NCBI GenBank assembly: GCA_037179515.1
Contig: JAXCGZ010003839.1
Coordinates: 40,001-104,000 of the forward strand
Reading direction: 5' to 3'
Source of the DNA: Halocaridina rubra
Lineage: Eukaryota; Arthropoda; Malacostraca; Decapoda; Atyidae
Length of the DNA: 64,000 bases
Shown here: positions 21,722 through 31,344 of the stretch, piece by piece
How positions within the stretch are numbered: the stretch's first letter is position 1
Layout: every line of letters starts with the position of its first letter
The notes under the pieces: model-generated
The model's input: only the letters and a program-made list of their open reading frames with translations
What the model was told of the DNA's origin: nothing
Databases searched by the model: none
Translations under genes and position numbers: made by a program

Positions 21722-22030
21722 TTCATGGTAAGCTTACCTATCACGTTCATATGTAAATTTACTCTTGCATGCTGTTATTTATAAAGTAAAGGGTGGTTTT
21801 TTAACAGTGCAGGGAGGGTTTATACAGTAAAGGTAAAAATAAATGTAAAATAGCTATGTATATGAGTGTCACGTCATCATCACCTCGTTCACGGTAAGTT
21901 TACCTATCACTTTCATATATATTTACGCTTGCATGCTGTTATTAATAAAGTAAAGGGTGGTTTTTTAATAGTGCAGGGAGGGTTTATACAGTAAAGGTAA
22001 AAATAAATGTAAAATACTAATGTATCTAGG
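21722..22030. repeat. Right subterminal repeats of Tigger A, two units
   Basis: 'ttcatggtaagcttacctat' at 21722 and 'ttcacggtaagtttacctat' at 21888: period 166, inverse complement of the units at 17623-18115 in element B. Confidence 0.88.
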
Positions 22031-22396
22031 GTGATCCTACTTCGCTGAAATTCACCTATCGCGGCCGATTCCGGAACCAAACCCCCACGATAAACGAGGG
22101 ATCAATGTATATAGTATGCTAATATATATATTATTTTAAGGAAAGTTCTTGAGCAATATAATTCATATGAACTCTACAATACATCAATCACATGAGTTCA
22201 CACTAATAAGTCATAATGTTATGACTTAACCTTCAGTGTGACACTGGGGCTTCGTTTCTCTGCGTATCTGTGAAATTCTTGTCCGAATTTTTGACACACA
22301 CACGGTTTCTCGCAAAACCCCGGTTGGGAATCACTGATCTAGAGTATACTTAATGGGATTATTAACTTTTTACGTAATCTAATTAGATATTAGCAA

Positions 22397-22540
22397 TTTT
22401 GGGGCAGACGTAGTGTTGTGGTTAAAATACTCAAAATCTGTGACCCTTGCGATCGAGCCCATGGTGGAGCGTTAGGAAAATCATCCAGCCTTGATTCCCC
22501 AGCACCAGTCTGTGTCCATCCCTATAATGTAAGTTAATAG
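22397..22540 (+). repeat. tRNA-derived SINE (main family)
   Basis: 'gacgtagtgttgtggttaaa' head, 'gcgatcgagcccatggtgg' B-box region, 'catccagccttgattcccca' and 'tccatccctataatgtaagt' body. Confidence 0.8.
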
Positions 22541-22825
22541 TATATAAAATGAATAGCTAAGGTCTATTGAAAGGCAAGGGACAGTAATTGCACAGATCTT
22601 TACTGTATACTACCAAATAGACAGGTCCTAAGCCCCCTCTCCAATCACGTGGCCCCAGTGATTATTGGCTATTTACACAAATTGAAACTATCATAATGAA
22701 TATTTAGCCCTATTATTTTCTCTTGACCTTAAAATATTTAATGACTGTCTTTGATTCATACCAGGTTTGTGTGTGTAATTGACAGCTAAGAGAGAAAGAA
22801 ACCTGAGAACTCTGTGAAGATGTAG

Positions 22826-22909
22826 GTTATCGTACCTCTGGCTACTCCAGTTCCTGCCTCAGATCACTCCATCTAATCTCACAGCGAAGCTGAGCTTTGT
22901 ATGTCACAG
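22826..22909 (+). other. Weak exon candidate with strong donor
   Basis: 84 bases of higher GC between 'gatgtag' and a consensus-like donor 'cacag/gtgaga'. One frame is open for the whole length, but the peptide (starting SYLWLLQFLPQI) looks unremarkable and the acceptor side lacks a good pyrimidine tract. It could be an untranslated exon or chance. Confidence 0.2.
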
Positions 22910-23180
22910 GTGAGAATTAATGCATTTTTTTTTTTTTTAGTGACTGCAGCTTCACTTTAAATATGAAAATTTTATTCAGCTGCATGCAAGTAATTCAACA
23001 GAATTAAGCATATTGTAAAATACTTTAATATTAAATGCATTAAATGGGGTTTAGTCTGAGGTCGATACCTTGATTTCTCAAGCTGTTTCCAAAGTATTCT
23101 TACTTTGTAACCTATTCTAATTACAACAACTTTTCCATTTAAAATTGCATAGGAAATCTTCAAAGGATTTTTATTAAATA

Positions 23181-23330
23181 CAGGTACTATGGTTGCCGAG
23201 TGGTTAGAATACTTGGCTTGGAAGTTGACAGACCTGTGATAGAGCTTAATGTGTGCATCAGGAAGGGCATACAGCCTTAATTCCTCAACCACATTGTCTA
23301 AGTCTATCCCATATTAGGGCCTAATTGTGA
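23181..23330 (+). repeat. tRNA-derived SINE (main family)
   Basis: Head 'atggttgccgagtggttaga', then 'caggaagggcatacagcctt', 'aattcctcaacc' and 'atattagggcctaattgtga'. Confidence 0.8.
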
Positions 23331-23808
23331 CACATAAAACGAGTATAATATGTTGAATGCCTTATTATCTATGTGCTGCATAAAAAAGCATTGAATATAT
23401 TACTATATACATAGTATTTTCAGATTTTTAAAAAGCAAAATATTTTTAAGAATTAAGGAATATATATATACGGTGTATTCAATACTATATATTGCATACA
23501 GATGTGATATTATCTCTAATAATTCTGTAGAAATATAAAATAAGAAGAATTGACAATACTTTGAGTACAACTTGAATTGGTTATAAAGTCTAGAAAAAGT
23601 TGTATTAAATACATATACAACATTTTACAATCTGCATCAAGTAGTAATATTTTTAAGTTAGTGTATTATTCTTAAATACTGTTTAAAAATTTCTTTGAGC
23701 CTGACAAGTTGGTGTATATTCCATTTGAAGCTACTGTATCTTATAAGTTTGATAAGCAGACTTAACGAGCTAGTTATCTTTTATGTATGACTGGTGAGAG
23801 AAAGTATA

Positions 23809-25053
23809 CAGGGGGTCCTTGAATTACGCCAGAGTTCCGTTCCTGAAATAAGACTTAAGCCGCTTTTCAGCTTAAGACAAAACACGTTTGAATAAGTATA
23901 CAGGACAGTATTGCTTACCATTACTCTTGGCCTGTGGGGTTGGCATTATTTCCTTTTCTTCAGTCATCGGCTTCTCCAGTTGAATGAGGTCCTGAACAGA
24001 GAACTCCTCTCCATGAGATACCAGTAGCTCTGTTACATCATCAGCCTCCCATCTCCAACTTAAGGGGTTCAGAACATTAAAGAATTTGCCTCTATATGCA
24101 TCAGATACAAAATACCAAAGTCTAAAACAGACAGTTCACTGGAATTGGATATCTTCATTTACAAAGTTTCCATCACTTTTTGTGATAGCATGGTTTGGAC
24201 ATGCTAGCAAGTTAGCTTCATCCGTGTTCATTTCAACATTAGCCTGTATACACACATCAATTACTGTGCACTACCAAAGTCTAAAACGGACAGTTCGCTG
24301 GAATTAGCAACTTCTTTTACAAGAATTTCCTTAACATCTTGGGAATGCTATTAAGATCACTGTTTCAACAAGGTCTCTACATTTATTGCATCAAATAGAT
24401 ACCAGTCTAAATACGGTACGCTTGAATTGGCTATCTTCTCTTTCAAGAATTTCCATCACTGTTTGGGCATGCTATTATCTACACTTCATCCTTGTCCATA
24501 TCAACAAGATATCTATATTTATTGTATTATACATCAAGTATATACCAGTCTAAATTACAAGAAATTCCATCATGCATCATGACAGCATGGTTTGAGCATG
24601 CTATCAACTTCTTTTCATGTGTCCATTTAATCAAGATATCTACATTTATCATATTACGCATCAATTTTATACAAAAGTCCAAAAACAAAAAGCTCAATGG
24701 AATTGGCCCTCACACCAATAAAGAAGTGCTTTGGAAATTTAGATGAGGCTCACTGGGATATGCCGTTGATGGTGGTCATCCAGCCAAAGCACTAAGAACC
24801 TTTCCATTTTCACCAAGAGCGGCTTAACCCAACAAATGAGCACAAGAATAATATGGCGTATGAGCGTGAACTGGGCAACGCTGCTTCCTCAATCTAATGC
24901 TGTGTGACGACATTCTCTCACCACACTTGACAAACTGTTCAGCGTGTAAAGTTTGTATTTATGATGCACACCACATAGGTCATAAAACTGATTTATTAAT
25001 AATTTATTCGAGTTGTGCCGTAATGACAAACTATCGAAAGTTGAGGACCCCTG
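23809..25053. mobile_element. TA-flanked Tigger-like non-autonomous element
   Basis: Inverted ends: left 'cagggggtccttgaatta', right complement 'caggggtcctcaactttcga'; TA flanks both (23807-23808 and 25054-25055). The end sequence is that of the MITE at 43206. The interior has no transposase; 24114-24700 is an irregular tandem array whose units begin 'accaaagtctaaaac', 'accagtctaaat' or similar at 24114, 24273, 24401, 24544 and about 24671 (spacings 127-159). Confidence 0.7.
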
Positions 25054-25055
25054 TA

Positions 25056-26120
25056 CTGTAAGGTTTTTCCTTTTTAGTCATTTTATCAATAAATAATAGA
25101 ATTTACAAATTTCCCCAAATGGTGTTTGATCCTAAGACCTTCGATATGAAAATGTAAATGCTGAAATCAGAGCTAATGTGTTGACGGAAGGTATTTTAGC
25201 CACTCATGCTGTTAGCCACTCATCCTGTAAGGAGTTGGGTGGCAGAATAATTTGGAAGGGGCCCTTTGTCTGGGCAGAACCTGTCTTTAAAAATTCAGTA
25301 GTATATATATTGTACAGCAACAGCTGGTAAACACACCAATAGTATTTTTCTCTCTTCCAGATCAGAATGGAAATGTAGATAATGACAACATGAAATTTAA
25401 ATTCGATTGTATAAGAAATAAATTAAAATAGTTATTCATTTGTATTATATATACCTTTTATATACCATTTTTAGTAACTGAAGTTAGGATTGGGGTGATT
25501 ACAAATGACAACCTTTATGATATAGAAAGCCTTAAATAAAATTTCTCAAAGTACTTACTTTATTAGAAAGAAATGTTATTTTACATATATAGTTTTTGGA
25601 CTAGAAATTAGACTTTGAAACAAAATTTTTGTAAATTCAAGAATTAGTCAAGATATTTATGGAAATTTTTGTAGTTGCCAAATATTACTTATAAAATACA
25701 ATTGTTGAACTTAAAAATAAAATTACATAATTGTAATCTGAAAAATTTTCACAATTGGACTTAGGGGAATTTAATTTTGTCCTTCGAAGTCTTTTCGCAA
25801 ATATAAGATTTTAAAAATGTGGAAAAAGTTAATATAGAAATGCCTCTAATTTTTTTTACTTACAAAAGAATTGTTAAAACTGGTAATACATATTGTCAAA
25901 TTACGAAATATAGATACCAAATTTATTCAATATATGGACTGAAAAACAAAACTTGAGGACACCTTATACGTACAGTACATATGTTTTCGAATGCTAAATA
26001 CCCCAAGAGTTGCACTCGAAAATTTGACATTTGAAAAACTAAATTTCTAGTCATACAATTCCTATATAAAAAAAAAAATCAAATAGAGAGATCTTTCTAT
26101 ATGTTTCTTCTAGTGGAATA
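25056..26120. other. No gene recognised
   Basis: Very AT-rich (many 'aaattt' tracts), no repeat family of this window recognised, no long open frame. Confidence 0.4.
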
Positions 26121-26124
26121 TTCC

Positions 26125-26330
26125 CTAAAGTAGTTGTACTTGTTCCGGTTTTACGTCACGGACTCCCTTTTCTACCAAGGGCTAGGACGGTTGCCTTCTT
26201 GCGAAGGACTTGTTTTGGCAGATGTAATCGTTACCCTGCTGAGTGCATGCCCTTGCTAACCTCAGATCGTGACAGAGCGCGAACCCTCATCCTGATGCCT
26301 CAAAGTCGCGAACACTACCGCTAAAGTAAA
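26125..26330 (-). repeat. tRNA-derived SINE, third lineage, minus
   Basis: On the minus strand, 'tttagcggtagtgttcgcga' (A-box-like) is followed by 'gatgagggttcgcgctc' (B-box-like), then a body with 'gttagcaagggcatgcac' and 'aaggcaaccgtcctagccc'. It differs from both other SINE types and appears once here. GC content is well above the flanks. Confidence 0.55.
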
Positions 26331-27130
26331 GAATTATAATTCTAACAAAGTGAACCAGAGAGTTATAGCATATTTTATCAGCCGTTTTATGAGCCACTAT
26401 TAATCCCCAGTTGCATAGATTCAAACAAGTTCAACTTTCAGAATGAAGTGATGTAAACCACTGTGTTAACTTAGTCCTCTGGAATATTATTGTATTACAC
26501 ATTTGGAAAAATAATTTCACTACTAATTTAACTGCCATCACATATATACAAGATACATAAACTTCCAATATGCAAAATTTAGTCATTTTTCATCAGGTAT
26601 GCGTATTTCTTGTAAACTGCAAAATTTACCAACATTTTACTATATGTAACTATCTCCTATGATGATGTTGATCTAAAATTTTTCTGTGAAACAATTTCTG
26701 ATGAAGCTGATTATCTAAAACTACATGAAATTCTTTGTTGTTGATTTTAGAACAATGGAACTTTCATATAATGATTATAATCTGCAACTACTCTAAGAGA
26801 ATCATGTATGACAACGATAAATGAACAAATAATGCTGAAACAATCTTTTACGATGAAACGAACTCCTTTGATAATGATGGTGATGATGATCTGAAACTAC
26901 TCTATGAAATGAACTTTATAATGATGATGATATGACACTATTCTAAGAAATTATCAACTATGATGCTGATGATCTGAAACTATCTCATGTATAATGATTT
27001 CAAATTCAGACACTGAAATAAACTCAATCACCTATGCAAACAATAACTGCAACAAAAGTATAACATGTACCTGATAAACAAATTTAAAAACTAGCCTTAA
27101 ATTTACATCAAAATATGACCTTTTTCACTT
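26331..27130. other. No gene recognised; ATGATG-rich region
   Basis: Contains loosely repeated blocks of 'gatgatgatctgaaactact' type (about 26640-26990) in which 'ctgaaactac' and 'ctatga' recur every 60-80 bases. This is a decayed tandem repeat at most; no coding frame. Confidence 0.4.
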
Positions 27131-27134
27131 AAAA

Positions 27135-27325
27135 AGATATGGAGACCACAGTGACGGAGTGGCTGCAAAACTAAAGATATGAAGACCACAGTGACGGAGT
27201 GGCTGCAAAACTAAAGATATGAAGACCACAGTGACGGAGTGGCTGCAAAACTAAACTCCCAAGAGTTAGGAAGGGCATCCATCCAGCTCCAATCTGTGTG
27301 CTCACCGCACATAATGGTGACATGT
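27135..27325 (+). repeat. SINE with head triplicated (40-bp units)
   Basis: The head-containing unit, beginning 'agatatg(g/a)agaccacag' with 'gacggagtggctgcaaaact', is repeated three times with a period of exactly 40 (27135, 27175, 27215), two copies being identical. A normal family body follows ('aggaagggcatccatccag'). Confidence 0.85.
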
Positions 27326-27583
27326 AAACCTTGACAACTTCATTTAATGGACATACAACTCCAATATGGTAATATCAACTTCGAAACATCACTGAATCCA
27401 GACTAGACTTACTAGTTTACAAAATAGTTTCACAAAAGAATTCATATAAAAACAGGGGGTTCCACACTGCCTAGCAACTATATGGTAACAAACAATAAAA
27501 TAATTTGAAACAATAAGTCATTATGCACTGCCCATTTTTGTCTTTCGTGTTAAACTTCCACTACAATATGCGTGAATTTTTTG

Positions 27584-27740
27584 TGTGTCACTATTAATCC
27601 CTATTCAGATGGGAGTGGACACTGAAAGGTTGGAGCTGGGGAAATATGGCTGGATTCCTCCCTAATATCCAGCAGTGGGCTTGAAGACGGGTTTATCACT
27701 TTCCAAGTCGACTGCTCTAAGCACTGCACTACCCTGGACC
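27584..27740 (-). repeat. tRNA-derived SINE (main family), minus
   Basis: 'gtcactattaatccctattc', 'gttggagctggggaaatatg', head complement 'gactgctctaagcactgcac'. Confidence 0.8.
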
Positions 27741-28331
27741 CATGATATGCATGAAATACAGGTGTTAAAGGTCTTTCTTCCTAATCTTCACACACTGTCA
27801 CTACTCGACAGTACTTTGTATAAGTCTAGTGCACATAGTACTTGTAATGAGATGAAGTACGCATAATACATGTATACATGTGAACTGTTTATAGTACTTG
27901 TACAGATGTTAACCACACACAGTACTTTCGTAATACTGTAATGGTGCTTATAGCTATGGACTTAAAATCACTTCAAATTCCACGTTTGCAAGTTCTTAAC
28001 ACTACAAATTCTATGCTAACATATTCAATAAAAAATGATGATAAATATGATGACGATACACTGGGAAATATATTAATAATGACATGTTCCTATCAGTAAT
28101 ATTATGATTTCTTACTGTTTCTAAACTTATAAGGTAAGTAGAACTAATTAAATGATGCACTCAATCCGACATCAAAATTTATAGCTAAAAATTTTTATAT
28201 TGGTCAATTACTATAAAAACATTTAATCTCCTGGTTAATCTAAAGTAAGTAAAAATGACCCATGATGGTGGGAAAGAAAGAATTCGTCTTGTAAGCTCTG
28301 CTTACTATATGAGGTTACAAAAGCAAATATA

Positions 28332-28400
28332 ACAGTGCTAGTAGCACAGTTGTTACAGCACTGGACAAACCCATATTCGAGACCAGTATTATTCTAGATA
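28332..28400 (+). repeat. tRNA-like fragment
   Basis: 'agtagcacagttgttacagc' and 'atattcgagaccagt' resemble degenerate A and B boxes; no body assigned. A similar head is at 50650. Confidence 0.35.
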
Positions 28401-28472
28401 CGGGAATTAATGAAATATAGCTTTTTCATATAAACAGAATAATAGATCTCACTAAGACAATAATAATGAACA

Positions 28473-28772
28473 CCATATTTACCCGGTGCCGCCTCTCGAT
28501 AATGAAGGGACGCCCCCCGACTAGGGAAAAAATAGGCTAGGGAGGACGCATTCCGCAAAGCGAAGTTTGGTTAGGATGCACCAAATTTTTTTTTTCACAC
28601 TTCTTTGTGCTTCATTTCTGCTGCATATCACTCGTTTCTGCTTTCCCTCCACCCAAAACCCGATTCTCAACACTTCCCCCTATGATTGTTAAGGATAAGG
28701 GGGGGAACATGGAAAGTTTACATCGGGTGCTTTGCACCAGAAATGGAGTTTAGAATCGTTTGTATCACAAAG
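28473..28772. repeat. Possible DNA-transposon remnant at the Gypsy insertion site
   Basis: 'ccatatttacccggtgcc' at the left, and 'ctgtcggtaaaatacag' just right of the Gypsy element (34066-34082), look like weak inverted ends. The LTR element would then have landed inside this older sequence. The pairing is poor and the call tentative. Confidence 0.25.
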
Positions 28773-28777
28773 AAAAC

Positions 28778-28957
28778 TTACAATATTTGATATAATTGTT
28801 ATTTTGTTAATGAACCCATCCATGTTTTGTTTACATTGAAAGTAATAAAGATGCCCACTAGAGGGCAGACAAGAACGTTCATAATGCCCTTTCAGTCTCC
28901 TATATTATTGTGCCTCATTTATCTATAAATATCTCCTAATTTAAGGAGCATCAAACA
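28778..28957 (+). repeat. 5' LTR
   Basis: Starts 'ttacaatatttgatata' and ends 'aaggagcatcaaaca'. The 3' copy is preceded by TG, giving the usual TG...CA boundary (182 bases), whereas here the two preceding bases are AC. Confidence 0.93.
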
Positions 28958-28972
28958 TGGTGGCAGCGCTCA
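28958..28972 (+). promoter_or_regulatory. Probable primer-binding site
   Basis: 'tggtggcagcgctc' begins immediately after the 5' LTR, the normal place for the tRNA primer site. I cannot assign the tRNA from memory with certainty. Confidence 0.55.
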
Positions 28973-29070
28973 ATAGACTAAGTATGGTTTGCTGTTCATT
29001 TTGAATATAAGGCATTACGTAATATCCAGGATCTTTCTGTTTGATTAAGTAAATAAGACTACCGACCGAC

Positions 29071-30468
29071 ATGGCGACAGCTAATCTAGCCCCTCCAGAT
29101 AAATTCGCATTAAAGAGCGAAAGTGAGCAAGATTGGCGATTTTTTCGTCAAAAATTCGAGCTGTATATATTGGCAGCGGGTTTAAATGATAAGCCAAGTG
29201 AAGTGAAGGTAGCATTACTTTTGACCCATGGGGGTGACGAACTGCTTCGAGTGTATAATGCTATAGAGCTTGGTCCCATTATTGTAGGGGAGAGTGGATC
29301 TCGTGATGACACTAGCAAGGACTTAAACGTGGTATTACAGAAGCTAGATGAGCATTATGCCCCTAGGAAGCTAATAATAGCATCAAGATATAGGTTTAGA
29401 TGCTGTACACAGAAAGCTGATGAGAACCTGGATGAATTTATTACTAGAATAAAAACTATGGTTAAGGATTGTGAGTTTGCAGCAGAAAAAGATGAGGCAA
29501 TTGGTGATCAAATAGTTTTTGGCTGTAAAGAAGATAAACTCAGAGAGAAATTTCTGAGAGAAGAATGTATTTCATTGACAGATACGCTCAAAATTTGTGA
29601 GGCACATCAAGCATTGCAGAGACAAATGCAAATGATAAAAAGTGAAAATACAGCAAAGTCGGTCATAAATAAAGTTAAATCGACAAAGAACTTTAAGCAG
29701 AGTAGGCCTAGTAGAAATTCAGCAAACCGAAAGAGAGAGGACCCAAGTTTTGTGAACAAGAACCAGTATAGGCCTAAGTCAAACCAAAGTTTGTCAACGA
29801 AGGATACGGCTCTACGAAAATGTAAGTTCTGCGGAACAAGACACGTGTGGAGTAAGAAGAAATGTCCAGCCTATGGAGAGAGATGCAACTACTGCAACAG
29901 GCTGAATCACTTCGAATCTCAATGTTTGGAGAAAAATGGACATGCACAAGCATCTAAGAAGATGGGTGTGAATGCAGTGGACGGTGATGATTCCAGTTCA
30001 GATACTCCAGCCGAATATATCCTAGGTGTCAAGTTGCAGACGAGACGTGGAGAGCCAGAAGAAACGATGGTGAACAAAAATGATAATCCCTGTACACAGC
30101 AAGTGATGAAAGTGAATAAAGTGTCAAAGAAATCCAAATATCTATATACCGATCTGAAAGTTGGTGAAAATAGTGTCAAATTTCAAATCGATAGCGGAGC
30201 AGGTGTAAATGTGTTACCTCGAAATATGGTTCCCAATAATGTAAAAATTGAATCTAGTGAAGGGTTACAACTAGAAATGTGGAATAATTCTAAAGCCAAA
30301 CCAGTTGGAAAATGTAGAATTAAAGTGAAAAATGAGATAAATTCAAAGAGATATAATGTTGAGTTTATTATAGTGGCTGAGAATTATATGCCTTTGTTAG
30401 GAAAACGTGCATCAGAACAGATGGGTTTCCTTACCATCAATTATGATAACATGTTCTGTACACAGTGA
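29071..30468 (+). CDS. Gag-protease polyprotein of Gypsy element
   Basis: 465 residues. Residues 1-200 are a capsid-type Gag region (helical, with 'WRFFRQKFELYI' near the start). 200-250 are basic. 251-285 hold two zinc-knuckle-like motifs: 'CKFCGTRH' with a distant Cys, then a canonical CX2CX4HX4C at 272-285. The aspartic protease is fused at the C-terminus: 'FQIDSGAGVNVLP' with catalytic Asp at about 374, and 'PLLGKRASEQMG' near 442-451. The frame is intact, from ATG to stop. Pol follows in the +1 frame and overlaps from 30407, so expression would need a +1 (or -2) shift, or separate initiation. Confidence 0.92.
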   Translation: MATANLAPPDKFALKSESEQDWRFFRQKFELYILAAGLNDKPSEVKVALLLTHGGDELLRVYNAIELGPIIVGESGSRDDTSKDLNVVLQKLDEHYAPRKLIIASRYRFRCCTQKADENLDEFITRIKTMVKDCEFAAEKDEAIGDQIVFGCKEDKLREKFLREECISLTDTLKICEAHQALQRQMQMIKSENTAKSVINKVKSTKNFKQSRPSRNSANRKREDPSFVNKNQYRPKSNQSLSTKDTALRKCKFCGTRHVWSKKKCPAYGERCNYCNRLNHFESQCLEKNGHAQASKKMGVNAVDGDDSSSDTPAEYILGVKLQTRRGEPEETMVNKNDNPCTQQVMKVNKVSKKSKYLYTDLKVGENSVKFQIDSGAGVNVLPRNMVPNNVKIESSEGLQLEMWNNSKAKPVGKCRIKVKNEINSKRYNVEFIIVAENYMPLLGKRASEQMGFLTINYDNMFCTQ

Positions 30469-30763
30469 ATCTTGTAATACTAATGTTTTTCAGGAATATT
30501 CAGATGTGTTTGGTAATGAAATTGGTAAGTTACCTGGGGTGGTACATATGACTTTAGACAAAGAAGTCAAGCCATTTGCTATATCTTCATGTAGAGTGCC
30601 AATTCAACTTAAAAGGAAGGTAAAATCCAAATTATCTGAGTTAGAGAAACAAAATGTCATTTGTAAAGTAGACGAACCAACTGAATGGGTGAGTCGCATG
30701 GTAGTAGCTTCTAAGAAAAATAGTGAAGACATAAGAATTTGCATAGATCCTCAGCAATTAAAT
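30407..30763 (+). pseudogene. Gypsy pol, N-terminal fragment before nested insertion
   Basis: Start of the reverse transcriptase: 'EYSDVFGNEIGKLPG', 'KPFAISSCRVPIQLK', 'LEKQNVICKVDEPTEWVSR' and 'IRICIDPQQLN'. The frame continues into the inserted RTE sequence and stops at 30820. It lies +1 relative to gag-protease and overlaps its end. The last true pol codons coincide with the 11-base target duplication (30753-30763). Confidence 0.9.
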
Positions 30764-31333
30764 CTTCTTCTTCCTCTATTTGCGTTCCCATTTTCATATG
30801 GGGTTGCATCTCTTCACTAGTCGTCTCCACTGGTTCCGGTCCATCACTTGCTCCTCCTCCAGCTGTCTCTCTCTGAGATCCTCCTTCAGTCGGTCCTTCC
30901 ACCGTAGTTTAGGTCTTCCTCGTCTACGTCTGCCCTCCACGTCCATCTCCATCACTCTCACACCCACGTAGTCTTCATCTCTCCTCTTCACATGACCGAA
31001 CCACTGTAATCTCCTCTCCTGCGCTTTCGCCGACGCCTCCACCACCTTCACTGTACCTCTGATCTGGTCATTTCGTATCCTGTCCTCCCTCGTCACCCCA
31101 CACATCCACCTCAGCATTCTCATTTCTGCGACATCTATCTTCCTTTCTTGAACCTTTTTCACAGGCCACGTCTCCGCACCGTACAGCAACGCTGGTCTCA
31201 CAACTGACTTGTACACTTTTCCTTTCACTCTAGCACTGATTTTCTTGTCACATAGCACCCCTGATGTTCTCTTCCAGCTGTTCCATGCTACCTGGATCCT
31301 ATGATCAATCTCTCTCTCTAGGTCTCCATCCTT
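30764..31333 (-). mobile_element. 5'-truncated RTE LINE inserted in Gypsy pol
   Basis: 570 bases, bounded by an exact 11-base target duplication 'agcaattaaat' (30753-30763 and 31334-31344). On the minus strand it encodes the C-terminal tail of an RTE-like reverse transcriptase (31258 to 30794): 'GAETWPVKK', 'MRMLRWMCGVTREDRIRN', 'RRLQWFGHVKRRDEDYVG', 'GRPKLRWKDRL'. The 3' end is a short GAA repeat, just as in the copies at 55122 and 59403. The insertion plus one duplication equals 581 bases. Confidence 0.94.
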
Positions 31334-31344
31334 AGCAATTAAAT

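Larger units (their letters stand above)
16174..22107 (+). mobile_element. Tigger/pogo element A
   Basis: TA-flanked element (TA at 16172-16173 and 22108-22109). Left end 'cagtaatccctcgctatatc', right-end complement 'cattgatccctcgtttatcg'. It encodes a CENP-B-like transposase on the plus strand in two blocks (16923-17539 and 20552-21465), separated by insertion of element B. Both ends carry long subterminal repeats: about two units at 16310-16700 on the left and two ~166-base units at 21722-22030 on the right. Frame breaks and stops make it inactive. Confidence 0.88.
16101..22336. mobile_element. hAT-type MITE, host of two nested Tigger elements
   Basis: The ends are inverted: left 'cagcgattcccaacc' at 16101, right complement 'cagtgattcccaacc' ending at 22336, the classic hAT terminal pattern. 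An 8-base target duplication, 'atctagag', flanks it exactly (16093-16100 and 22337-22344), as expected for hAT. Apart from the Tigger insertion (16174-22107) only about 300 bases belong to this element, so it was a non-autonomous MITE. No hAT transposase is present. Confidence 0.88.

Noticed and set aside
26640..26990. CRISPR-like or regulatory direct repeats
   Set aside because: Loose, irregular 'gatgatgatctgaaac' blocks with no constant spacer length; a decayed simple repeat in a eukaryotic genome.
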